Assembly: GCF_902712855.1 (NCBI RefSeq)
Contig: NZ_LR743507.1
Span: 4,760,001 to 4,824,000, forward strand
Source: Variovorax paradoxus
GTDB taxonomy: Bacteria; Pseudomonadota; Gammaproteobacteria; Burkholderiales; Burkholderiaceae_C
Direction: 5' to 3'
DNA length: 64,000 nucleotides
A program made the position numbers and the translations under genes. The notes below the pieces were generated by a model, which did not search any database, was not told where the DNA came from, and was given only the letters and a program-made list of their open reading frames with translations. Shown piece after piece: positions 43,898-51,683 of this stretch; the first letter of the stretch is position 1, and the number at the start of each line of letters is the position of its first letter.

Positions 43898-44710
43898 GTG
43901 AGCTTCCATCTGGACGCCATCGGCGTGGTCCACCCCAACGGCCACCGCGCCCTGAACAGCGTGACGCTCGCCGCGCGCGACGGCGAACGCATCGCCGTCA
44001 TCGGTCCTTCGGGCGCCGGCAAGACCACGCTGCTGCGCGTGCTCGGTGCGGCCCTTCGCCCCACCGAGGGCACGGTCGAGGTGCTGGGCGAGAAGCCCTG
44101 GGACCTGCCCGCCGGCGCACTGAAGAAGCTGCGCGCGCGCATCGGCACCGTGCACCAGTCGCCGCCGATCGCACCGCGCCTGCGCGTGGTCACCGCGGTG
44201 CTTGCGGGCCGTCTCGGCCAATGGTCGACGCTGCGCGCCCTGGGCTCGCTGTTCCATCCGTCCGACATCGCCGGCGCGCATGAAGCCCTGGCACGGCTCG
44301 GCATGGAAGACCGCCTGTTCGACCGCTGCGACCGCCTCTCGGGCGGCCAGCTGCAGCGCGTGGGCATCGCGCGCGTGCTGTACCAGCGCCCCGCACTTCT
44401 GCTGGCCGACGAACCGGTCTCCGCGCTCGACCCCACGCTGTCTGACGCCGCGGCCGGCCGGCTGGTGGCACAGAGCGAGGCCACCGGCTCGACGCTGGTG
44501 GCGTCCCTGCATGCGGTGGATCTCGCGCTGCGATGGTTTCCGCGCATCGTGGGCATGCGCAACTGGCAGGTGGTGTTCGACCTGCCCGCCGCGCATGTCA
44601 CCGCCGCCATGCTCGACGCGCTGTACGCGAGCGAGGGCGGCATCGCGGCGCAGCATCCTCCGCCCGGCGCAGCGATGGAGCCGGCCTTCCAGCGTCCGGA
44701 CTGCCCGTGA
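43898..44710 (+). CDS. PhnC-type ABC transporter ATPase
   Basis: 270-residue ATPase. Walker A GPSGAGKTTL, Q-loop GTVHQSPPIAPRLRV, signature LSGGQLQRVGIARVLYQ, Walker B LLLADEPVSALDP, and switch His in LHAVDLALRWFPRIVGM, all intact. The Q-loop stretch is unusual compared with PhnC (QxxNL). The GTG at 43898 is the best start, as the frame upstream runs into repeat DNA. Its stop overlaps the GTG start of the first permease. It supplies energy to the pair of permeases downstream. Confidence 0.88.
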   Translation: MSFHLDAIGVVHPNGHRALNSVTLAARDGERIAVIGPSGAGKTTLLRVLGAALRPTEGTVEVLGEKPWDLPAGALKKLRARIGTVHQSPPIAPRLRVVTAVLAGRLGQWSTLRALGSLFHPSDIAGAHEALARLGMEDRLFDRCDRLSGGQLQRVGIARVLYQRPALLLADEPVSALDPTLSDAAAGRLVAQSEATGSTLVASLHAVDLALRWFPRIVGMRNWQVVFDLPAAHVTAAMLDALYASEGGIAAQHPPPGAAMEPAFQRPDCP

Positions 44711-45537
44711 ACGCGGCGCTCGCTCCGCATCGCGATCCCCACGCGGCACGCCGGCTCGCTGCATGGACGGCTGCGCTGGTCATTGCGTGGCCGATGCTGG
44801 CGCTGTCCGAGTTCAGGCCGTGGGCGCTTTTCGACGGCGGCAACCTCGCGGTGATCGGCGGCTTTCTCGCAGGCTTCTTTCCGCCCGACGGCTCGCCCGC
44901 CTTCATGGCGCTCCTCTTCAAGGCCACGCTTGAGACGCTGGCCATGGCCACGGCCGGCACCGCGCTGGCGCTGCTGATCGGCGCACCGCTCGGCTTCGTG
45001 ACGACACGCGCGCTCTCCATCTCGCGCATCGGCCCCGGGCCGGGCCGCGTGCAGGCTGGCGTTGTGCGGCAGGCCGCGCGCTGGCTGCTGATGGTGCTGC
45101 GCGCGATTCCCGAAATCGTCTGGGCGCTGCTGTTCGTGCGCGCGCTCGGGCTCGGGCCTGCGTCGGGCGTGCTCGCGCTGGCCATCACCTACGGCGGCAT
45201 GCTGGGCAAGGTGTACGCCGAGATCCTGGAGTCGACGGACACGCGCCCCGCACGCGCGTTGCTCGAGGGCGGCAGCGGACGCTTCGCCGCGCTGTGCTAC
45301 GGCCTGCTGCCGAACACCGCGCAGGAGCTGGCCTCGTACACCGTGTACCGCTGGGAATGCGCGGTGCGCGCCTCGGTGGTGATGGGCTTCGTGGGCGCTG
45401 GCGGGCTGGGCCAGCTGATGGACCAGTCGATGAAGATGCTCAACGGCGGCGAGGCGAGCAGCATCCTGCTGGTGTTCCTGGCGCTGGTGCTGCTGGCCGA
45501 CCTGCTGAGCAACGCGTTGCGCCGGCTGCTCGCATGA
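44707..45537 (+). CDS. PhnE-type ABC transporter permease (first)
   Basis: 276-residue inner-membrane permease with about six hydrophobic segments. Family features are FKATLETLAMATAGTALALLIGAPLGFV, RAIPEIVWALLFVRALGLGP and the EAA-like coupling loop TRPARALLEGGSGRFAALCYGLLP, followed by YRWECAVRASVVMGFVGAGGLG. The GTG start at 44707 overlaps the ATPase stop by 4 bp. A longer in-frame ATG (44533) lies inside the ATPase gene and is unlikely. Confidence 0.87.
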   Translation: MNAALAPHRDPHAARRLAAWTAALVIAWPMLALSEFRPWALFDGGNLAVIGGFLAGFFPPDGSPAFMALLFKATLETLAMATAGTALALLIGAPLGFVTTRALSISRIGPGPGRVQAGVVRQAARWLLMVLRAIPEIVWALLFVRALGLGPASGVLALAITYGGMLGKVYAEILESTDTRPARALLEGGSGRFAALCYGLLPNTAQELASYTVYRWECAVRASVVMGFVGAGGLGQLMDQSMKMLNGGEASSILLVFLALVLLADLLSNALRRLLA

Positions 45538-46343
45538 CGACGAACACTGCGCCGCTTCCCCCGCGTCCGCCGCCGTGCTGGCGCTGCCGCATCGCGCTGC
45601 TGCTGATCGGCGTGTCGGTGATCGCGAGCTTCGTCTACCTGGGCATCGACTACCGCGCGCTCGGCTCGGCGGAGTCGCTGCGCCTCATGGGCAAGTTCAT
45701 CGCCGAGTTCTTCCCGCCCGACGTGTCGCCGGACTTCCTTGCCAGGGTCGGCCACGGCGCGCTGCAGACGCTGGCGGTGTCCGCGCTGGGCACGGTGCTG
45801 GCGGCCTTGGCGGGCGCGGTGCTCGCCCTGCCCGCCTCGGGACGCGCGGGCTGGCTGCCGCGCCATGCCGCGCGCTTTGCGCTCAACTTCCTGCGCAGCG
45901 TGCCCGAGCTCGTCTGGGCGGCGCTGATGGTGCTGGCCGCGGGCATCGGTCCGTTTGCCGGCGCGCTCGCCCTGTCGCTGCACACCACCGGCGTGCTGGG
46001 GCGCCTCTTTGCCGAGGCGCTGGAGAACGCGCCGCGCGAGCCCGAGCATGCGCTCACCCTCTCGGGCGCCGGCCCGGTGGCTGCCTTCAGCTACGCCAGC
46101 CTGCCGATCGTGCTGCCGCAGTGGGTGGCCTACACGCTCTACCGCTGGGAAATGAACATCCGCATGGCGGCCGTGCTGGGCTTCGTGGGCGGCGGCGGGC
46201 TCGGGCAGCTGCTGTACTTCCACCTCTCGATCTTCCAGCAGCAGCAGGCCATGACGGTGCTGATCGCGATGTTCGCGCTGGTCGTCGCCGTCGACCTTGC
46301 GAGCGCTCGCCTGCGCAAGGGTCTCGGGCCGGCCTACGCCTGA
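45534..46343 (+). CDS. PhnE-type ABC transporter permease (second)
   Basis: 269-residue permease homologous to its upstream neighbour, with FARVGHGALQTL-like start of the core (residues about 75-95), NFLRSVPELVWAALMVLAAGIGP, ENAPREPEHALTLSGAGPVAAFSYASLP and YRWEMNIRMAAVLGFVGGGGLGQLL. The pair probably forms a heterodimeric channel. ATGA overlap with the preceding gene. It is followed 33 bp later by mnmH, supporting a common transcript with a selenium-using enzyme. Confidence 0.87.
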   Translation: MTTNTAPLPPRPPPCWRCRIALLLIGVSVIASFVYLGIDYRALGSAESLRLMGKFIAEFFPPDVSPDFLARVGHGALQTLAVSALGTVLAALAGAVLALPASGRAGWLPRHAARFALNFLRSVPELVWAALMVLAAGIGPFAGALALSLHTTGVLGRLFAEALENAPREPEHALTLSGAGPVAAFSYASLPIVLPQWVAYTLYRWEMNIRMAAVLGFVGGGGLGQLLYFHLSIFQQQQAMTVLIAMFALVVAVDLASARLRKGLGPAYA

Positions 46344-46376
46344 CGGGCGGACAATCGGGGGCATGAGGTTTCTTCC

Positions 46377-47447
46377 ATGAGTCATCGCCAGCCCGTGCGG
46401 GTGGCGGACCGCCACGCCTTCGATACGCTGATCGACGCACGCTCGCCGGCCGAGTTCGCGCTCGACCATATTCCCGGCGCCATCAACTGCCCGGTGCTCG
46501 ACGACGAGGAGCGGCACATCGTGGGCACGACCTACGTGCAGACGGGCGCCTTCGAAGCACGGCGCATCGGCGGCGCGATGGTCGCGGCCAACATCGCGCG
46601 GCACCTGCGCGACACCCTGGCCGACCGGCCCGAGCACTGGAAGCCGCTGGTCTACTGCTGGCGCGGCGGCATGCGCAGCGGCTCGATGGTGACCTGGCTG
46701 CGCCTCGTGGGCTGGGACGCGCAGCAGCTCGCGGGCGGCTACAAGAGCTTTCGCCGCCACGTCATCTCGCAGATCGACTCGCTCACGCCGAAGCTCGACC
46801 TGCGCGTGATCTGCGGCGCCACCGGCAGCGCGAAGACGCGCGTGCTGCATGCGCTGGCCGCGCGCGGCGCGCAGGTGCTCGACCTGGAGGATTTCGCCAA
46901 CCACAAGGGCTCGCTGCTCGGTTCGCTGCCGGGTGTGGCGCAGCCCTCGCAGAAGCATTTCGAGACCCGCATCGCGTCCGTGCTCGAGACTGTCGACGTT
47001 TCGCGCCCGTTGTATGTCGAAGGCGAGAGCATCCGCATCGGGCGGCTCTCGCTGCCCTTGCCGCTGGTGGCGCAGATGCGCGCGGCCTCGTGCATCGAGG
47101 TGTCGGCCACGCCCGAGGCGCGCCTGGCCTACCTGCTGCGCGACTACGCCTACCTGGGCGACGACCGCGACGCGCTCGCCGACAAGATGGGCGCGCTGAA
47201 GGAACTGCAGGGCAAGGAGACCGTGGCGCGCTGGCAGCAATGGGCGCACGAGGCCGACCTGCCGCACCTGTTCGCGGAACTCATGTCGTTGCACTACGAC
47301 CCGCACTACGAGAAGTCGCAGGCACTGCACTTCCGCAAGTGGCCGGACCGCCAGCGCGTGGCGGCGCCCGACCTGTCGGATCAGGGCATCGAGGCGGTCA
47401 CCGACGCGGTGCTGGCGCTCGGCGCGCCGCCGAGTCCGTCGGCATAG
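46377..47447 (+). CDS. mnmH: tRNA 2-selenouridine synthase
   Basis: 356-residue enzyme (also SelU/YbbB) that replaces sulfur by selenium at the wobble uridine of tRNAs for Lys, Glu and Gln, using selenophosphate and geranylation. The N-terminal rhodanese domain has catalytic Cys94 in VYCWRGGMRSGS. The P-loop is CGATGSAKT (146-154). C-terminal YLLRDYAYLGDD and LHYDPHYEKS are family marks. It is the second consumer of the SelD product in this window. Its last 67 bp overlap the convergent fdhD gene. Confidence 0.95.
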   Translation: MSHRQPVRVADRHAFDTLIDARSPAEFALDHIPGAINCPVLDDEERHIVGTTYVQTGAFEARRIGGAMVAANIARHLRDTLADRPEHWKPLVYCWRGGMRSGSMVTWLRLVGWDAQQLAGGYKSFRRHVISQIDSLTPKLDLRVICGATGSAKTRVLHALAARGAQVLDLEDFANHKGSLLGSLPGVAQPSQKHFETRIASVLETVDVSRPLYVEGESIRIGRLSLPLPLVAQMRAASCIEVSATPEARLAYLLRDYAYLGDDRDALADKMGALKELQGKETVARWQQWAHEADLPHLFAELMSLHYDPHYEKSQALHFRKWPDRQRVAAPDLSDQGIEAVTDAVLALGAPPSPSA

Positions 47448-48313
47448 AGCACGCCGCGCGGCGCGCGGCACAGGCCCCAGAAGCGCAGGCCGCTGAGCTC
47501 GGCCATGCGCACGCCCATCGCGGTGGGCGCCGAGATGGTGGCCATCGCCGCGATGCCCAGGCGTGCGCACTTGCGCACCAGCTCGTGGCTGCCGCGGCTG
47601 GACATCAGCACGAAGCCGGGCTCTGCGAGCCGGCCTGCCGTTGCGAGAGCACCGAGCAGCTTGTCGAGCGCGTTGTGGCGGCCGACGTCTTCCATCAGGT
47701 CGGTGAGCTCGCCGTCGACCGTGGCCCATGCCGCCGCATGGATCGCGCCGGCCTCGGCGTTGAGCACCTGGCGCGGCGCCATGGCCGCGAAGGCGCGCAG
47801 CACGGTCGCGAGGTCGATGCGTTCGATCCACTCGCGCGGCGGCACGCGCTGCGGCGTGAGGTCGAGCCCCGCGAAGCTCTCGACACCGCACACGCCGCAG
47901 CCGGTGCGGCCCGCGAGGCTGCGGCGGCGGTCCTTCAGGCGTTCGAAGCTGCGCGTGGAAATCTCGAGCTGCACCTCGATGCCGGGCATGCCTTCGGGCA
48001 GTCCTGCGTCCGACGCATCGACCGCCTGCACATCGATGCCGCGGCAATCGGCCGCGCTGTCGAGGATGCCTTCGCTCAGCGCGAAGCCCAGTGCGAAGGC
48101 TTCGACGTCCCTCGGCGTTGCCATCATCACGGCATGCGAGACGCCGTTGAACACCAGCGCCACCGGCACCTCGGACGCCAGCGTGTCGTCGCGCACGACG
48201 CCCTCGGGCGCGACGCCGCGCTCGCCGAACACATGCACCGCGTGCCGCGACAGGGGCGACAGCGTGTCGTCGTCTGGTGGGGAGATGCTGGGGTGTTGCA
48301 TGGCCGCGGCCAT
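47381..48313 (-). CDS. fdhD: Formate dehydrogenase accessory sulfurtransferase FdhD
   Basis: 310-residue protein that transfers sulfur from a cysteine desulfurase to the bis-pterin cofactor of formate dehydrogenases. The catalytic pair is in GRTGCGVCG. LASEVPVALVFNG, VEDVGRHNALDK-like MEDVGRHNALDKLLG, and MSSRGSHELVRKCARLGIAAMATISAPTAMGV are typical. Starts at 48313 or 48301 are both possible. The C-terminus extends about 20 residues beyond the usual end, into the convergent mnmH. It follows two genes for a second FDH-like enzyme on the same strand. Confidence 0.94.
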   Translation of the reverse strand: MAAAMQHPSISPPDDDTLSPLSRHAVHVFGERGVAPEGVVRDDTLASEVPVALVFNGVSHAVMMATPRDVEAFALGFALSEGILDSAADCRGIDVQAVDASDAGLPEGMPGIEVQLEISTRSFERLKDRRRSLAGRTGCGVCGVESFAGLDLTPQRVPPREWIERIDLATVLRAFAAMAPRQVLNAEAGAIHAAAWATVDGELTDLMEDVGRHNALDKLLGALATAGRLAEPGFVLMSSRGSHELVRKCARLGIAAMATISAPTAMGVRMAELSGLRFWGLCRAPRGVLYADGLGGAPSASTASVTASMP

Positions 48314-48320
48314 TGTCCGC

Positions 48321-48611
48321 TCAGCCGGTGTTCTCGTCAGCCGGCAGGGCTTCGACCCAGGCACGGCCCGCATCGGTGAGGTGCGCGACCCAGCGGTCGT
48401 CCAGCTGCACCACGCGCACCCAGCCCGGCCCGCGCACGCCGCCGATGGCGGCATCGCCCATCAGCGTGAGGTGGCGCATGACCACGCTCGCGCCCTGCCC
48501 CAGCCGCTTGCCCAGGCGCGGCAGCGACATGCCGCCCTCGCCCGGCGCCTCGGCGAGCGCGCGCAAGATGGCGATGGAAAAGGAATCGGCGTGGAAGGCG
48601 GCAGCGGTCAT
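48321..48611 (-). CDS. Small winged-helix-like hypothetical protein
   Basis: 96-residue protein that I do not recognise by name. The pattern SFSIAILRALAEAPGEGGMSLPRLGKRLGQGASVVMRHLTLMGDAAIGG, then GWVRVVQLDDRWVAHLTDAGRAWVEAL, resembles a MarR/ArsR-like winged helix with a beta wing. It overlaps the upstream YdeP-type gene by 4 bp (ATGA) and lies 7 bp before fdhD. A regulator or assembly factor for the molybdoenzyme between which it sits is plausible. Confidence 0.7.
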   Translation of the reverse strand: MTAAAFHADSFSIAILRALAEAPGEGGMSLPRLGKRLGQGASVVMRHLTLMGDAAIGGVRGPGWVRVVQLDDRWVAHLTDAGRAWVEALPADENTG

Positions 48612-50956
48612 GCCGCCACAGTATCAGCGTCTGCCGGGGCGGGTGCGGGCGCCGCGTGCAGCGACAGCACCACGGGAATGGACTTCGAGGTCGGCGTGCC
48701 CGCGTTCTCGGCCACCGAGGACAGCGGCACCAGCGGGTTGGTCTCGGGGTAGTAGGCCGCGAGGTTGCCGCGCGGGATGTCGTAGGCCACCAGCTTGAAG
48801 CGGTCGGCGCGGCGCTCCTGCCCGTCGTTCCACACCGTCTGGATGTCGACCCAGTCACCGTCCTTCATGCCCAGGTGGCGGATGTCTTCCTTGTTGATGA
48901 ACACCACGCGGCGCTGGCCGAACACGCCGCGATAGCGGTCGTCCATGCCGTAGATGGTGGTGTTGTACTGGTCGTGCGAACGCGTGGTGAGCAGCGTGAA
49001 GACCACGGTGTCGGTCTGCTTCGCGAAGCGCGCCCGCGCGCGGTGCGAGTGGGTGTCCAGCGGCACGGCATGGGTGAAGAACACGGCCTTCTTCGAGGCG
49101 GTGTTCCACACGCGCTCGCTCGCGGTGTTGCGCAGGCGGAAGCCGCCGGGGTGCGCCACGCGGGTGTTGAAGTCCTTGAAGTCGTCGAACACGGCTTCGA
49201 TCTTGTCGCGGATGCGCGCGTAGTCCTCGACCAGCCAGAGCCACGGCGTGCTGCTGCGCGCGCCGATGGTGGCGGCCGCCAGGCGCGCCACGATGGCGGG
49301 CTCGGACAGCAGGTGCTCGGAGGCCGGCGGGTTGATGCCCATCGAGATGTGCACCATGCTCATCGAGTCCTCCACCGTCACGCCCTGCGGGCCGTTGGCC
49401 TGCATGTCGATCTCGGTGCGGCCGAGGCACGGCAGGATGATGGCTTCGCGCCCGTGGATGACGTGGCTGCGGTTGAGCTTGGTGGTCACGTGCACCGTGA
49501 GGTCGCAGTTCTGCAGGCCCTTCCAGGTCTGGTAGGTGTCGGGCGTGGCGGCCGCGAAGTTGCCGCCGAGCGCGAAGAACACCTTGCCCTTGCCGTCGAG
49601 CATCGCCCGGATGGCCTCGACGGTGTCCACGCCGTTCTGGCGCGGCGGCTCGAAGCCGAACACCTTCTGCAGGCGGTCGAGCAGCGCCGCGGGCGGCTTC
49701 TCCCAGATGCCCATGGTGCGGTCGCCCTGCACGTTGCTGTGGCCGCGCACCGGGCAGGCACCCGCGCCTTCGCGGCCCATGTGGCCGCACATCATGAGCC
49801 AGTTGCCGATCATCTGGATGGTGGCGACCGAATGCTGGTGCTGCGTGATGCCCATGCCCCAGCAGGCGATGACGCGCCTGGCGCCCAGGTACACATCGGC
49901 CGCGGCGCGGATCTGCGCTTCGCTCAGGCCCGACTCCTGCACCAGGATGTCCCACGACTCGGCGCGCAGGTCGGCCGCGAGCGGCTCGAAGCCGATGGTG
50001 TGCTCGGCGATGAACGCATGGTCGAGCACCGCGGGTTCGCCGCGCGCCACCGCTTCGTCCTCGCGTTCGATGACGTGCTTCATCATCCCCTTGATGGCGG
50101 AGAAGTCGCCGCCCACGCGCAGCTGGAAGTAGTGCGTGCTGATGGGCGTGGAGCCCATGGTGGCCATCTCGAGCTTGTCCTGCGGATCGGCGAAGCGCTC
50201 CAGGCCGCGCTCGCGCAGCGGGTTGAAGCTCACGATGCGCGCGCCGCGCTTGGAGGCGGCACGCAGCTCGCCGAGCATGCGCGGGTGGTTGGTGCCGGGG
50301 TTCTGGCCGAAGATGAAGATGGCGTCGGCCTTCTCGAAGTCGTCGAGCGTGACCGTGCCCTTGCCCACGCCCAGCTGCGGGCGCATGCCGCTGCCGCTGG
50401 GCTCGTGGCACATGTTGGAACAGTCGGGGAAGTTGTTGGTGCCGTATTCGCGCACGAACAGCTGGTACAGGAATGCGGCCTCGTTGCTGGCGCGGCCCGA
50501 GGTATAGAAGATGGCCTGGTTCGGATCGGGCAATGCATTGAGGTGCAGCGCGATGCGATCGAAGGCGGCGTCCCATTCGATGGGCACGTAGCGGTCGCTC
50601 GCCGCGTCGTAGGCCATGGGGTGCGTGAGGCGGCCCTGGTCCTCGAGCCAGAAGTCGCTCTGCTGGGCCAGTTCGGCCACCGTGTACCTGGCGAACAGCT
50701 CCGGGCCCGCGCGGCGCGCGGTGGCCTCGGCGGCCACGGCCTTCACGCCGTTCTCGCAGAACTCGAAGGTCGAGGCATGGTTGCGATCGGGCCAGGCGCA
50801 GCCGGGGCAGTCGAAGCCGTCGGGCTGGTTCGCCGAGAGGAGCGTCTTGGCGCCCTTGATGGGAATGTCCTGCCGAAGCAGCGCCTGGGTGACGCTGCGC
50901 AACGCACCCCAGCCGCCGGCGGGGCCCTTGTAAAACTCGATCTTCTGCTCGCTCAT
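48608..50956 (-). CDS. FdhF/YdeP-family molybdopterin oxidoreductase
   Basis: 782-residue cytoplasmic bis-pterin oxidoreductase very similar along its whole length to E. coli YdeP. The N-terminus has FDCPGCAWPD and FCENG (Cys50, 53, 67), followed by YTSGRASNEAAFLYQLFVREYGTNN, CHEPSGSGM, GQNPGTNHPRML and RSHDQYNTTIYGMDDRYRGVFGQRRV. No Tat signal and no Sec codon. The reaction of YdeP-type enzymes is not well established, though formate oxidation is often proposed and FdhD is thought to be needed. First of a three-gene unit with a small winged-helix protein and fdhD. The ATG has no ribosome site and lies at the predicted transcription start. Confidence 0.92.
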   Translation of the reverse strand: MSEQKIEFYKGPAGGWGALRSVTQALLRQDIPIKGAKTLLSANQPDGFDCPGCAWPDRNHASTFEFCENGVKAVAAEATARRAGPELFARYTVAELAQQSDFWLEDQGRLTHPMAYDAASDRYVPIEWDAAFDRIALHLNALPDPNQAIFYTSGRASNEAAFLYQLFVREYGTNNFPDCSNMCHEPSGSGMRPQLGVGKGTVTLDDFEKADAIFIFGQNPGTNHPRMLGELRAASKRGARIVSFNPLRERGLERFADPQDKLEMATMGSTPISTHYFQLRVGGDFSAIKGMMKHVIEREDEAVARGEPAVLDHAFIAEHTIGFEPLAADLRAESWDILVQESGLSEAQIRAAADVYLGARRVIACWGMGITQHQHSVATIQMIGNWLMMCGHMGREGAGACPVRGHSNVQGDRTMGIWEKPPAALLDRLQKVFGFEPPRQNGVDTVEAIRAMLDGKGKVFFALGGNFAAATPDTYQTWKGLQNCDLTVHVTTKLNRSHVIHGREAIILPCLGRTEIDMQANGPQGVTVEDSMSMVHISMGINPPASEHLLSEPAIVARLAAATIGARSSTPWLWLVEDYARIRDKIEAVFDDFKDFNTRVAHPGGFRLRNTASERVWNTASKKAVFFTHAVPLDTHSHRARARFAKQTDTVVFTLLTTRSHDQYNTTIYGMDDRYRGVFGQRRVVFINKEDIRHLGMKDGDWVDIQTVWNDGQERRADRFKLVAYDIPRGNLAAYYPETNPLVPLSSVAENAGTPTSKSIPVVLSLHAAPAPAPADADTVAA

Positions 50957-50962
50957 GCCGGG

Positions 50963-51018
50963 AGTGTTCGCGCGCGAGGGGCGCACGTCAAATTGGATCG
51001 GCACATGCCTTGATTCAA
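50963..51018 (-). promoter_or_regulatory. Candidate promoter and shared activator-type element of the YdeP-type gene
   Basis: On the minus strand, -35 TTGACG (50991-50986), 17-bp gap, AACACT (50968-50963). The 33 bp at 50986-51018 match 26 positions of the region upstream of the antiporter gene (58389-58421): CGTCAAATT, GATC, C, CATG, C and GATTCAA in register. The shared block covers the -35 and extends upstream, as expected for a LysR-type activator site. Confidence 0.55.
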
Positions 51019-51082
51019 AATGGAAATGAAGGGCCACGGGGTCTCTGCCGCGCGATGCGCCGTGCTCTGTACAGTGGACCGG

Positions 51083-51673
51083 ATGACCCTGGAAGAACAA
51101 CGCGCCCTCATCCTCCGCGGCGCCGTCTACGACGACCTGACCCCGGAACTGCTGGCCGCCCGCGAAGCCGCCGTGCTGCGCACCGACGAATACAACCGCA
51201 GCTTCGGCCGCCCGGCGCAGGAACGCATCGCGCTGCTGCGCCGGCTGCTCCGGCAGGTGGGCGACGGTGCGCACTTCGAGCCCGCCTTCCGCTGCGAATT
51301 CGGCTTCAACATCTCGGTGGGCCGGGGCTTCTATGCCAACTTCGACTGCGTGATGCTCGACGGCGGCGGCATCGACATCGGCGACCAGGTGCTGTTCGGC
51401 CCACGCGTGGGCATCTACACCACCAACCACGCACTGGACGCGGCCGAGCGCGCCGCGGGCGCCTGCCAGGCCAGGCCGGTGCGCATCGGCCACCGCGTGT
51501 GGGTGGGCGCCGGGGTGCACATCAACCCGGGCGTGACCATCGGCGACCACGCGGTGATCGGCTCGGGCAGCGTGGTGACGAAGGACGTGCCGGCGAACAT
51601 GCTGGCGGCGGGCGTGCCGTGCCGGGTGCTGCGGGAGATCACCGCGGAAGACCGCACGGGTTTCCGCGGCTGA
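51083..51673 (+). CDS. Sugar O-acetyltransferase (maltose/galactoside acetyltransferase family)
   Basis: 196-residue left-handed beta-helix acetyltransferase. The N-terminal Mac domain (YNRSFGRPAQERIALLRRLLR) precedes hexapeptide repeats with FNISVGRGFYANFDCVMLDGGGIDIGD, the catalytic-His segment YTTNHALD, and VWVGAGVHINPGVTIGDHAVIGSGSVV. It would transfer acetyl from acetyl-CoA to a sugar, with a trimeric form expected. Start at 51083 rather than 51020. It is convergent with modC. Confidence 0.88.
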   Translation: MTLEEQRALILRGAVYDDLTPELLAAREAAVLRTDEYNRSFGRPAQERIALLRRLLRQVGDGAHFEPAFRCEFGFNISVGRGFYANFDCVMLDGGGIDIGDQVLFGPRVGIYTTNHALDAAERAAGACQARPVRIGHRVWVGAGVHINPGVTIGDHAVIGSGSVVTKDVPANMLAAGVPCRVLREITAEDRTGFRG

Positions 51674-51683
51674 CGCGGCAGCT

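Noticed and set aside
42886..46343. Straight annotation of the PhnD/C/E-type genes as a phosphonate importer
   Set aside because: There are no phn catabolic genes, and the genes lie between selD and mnmH, so the substrate should not be assumed from family name alone.
45297..48047. 916-codon minus-strand open frame across the transporter permease, mnmH and fdhD
   Set aside because: It is antisense to well-supported genes and has no recognisable domain.
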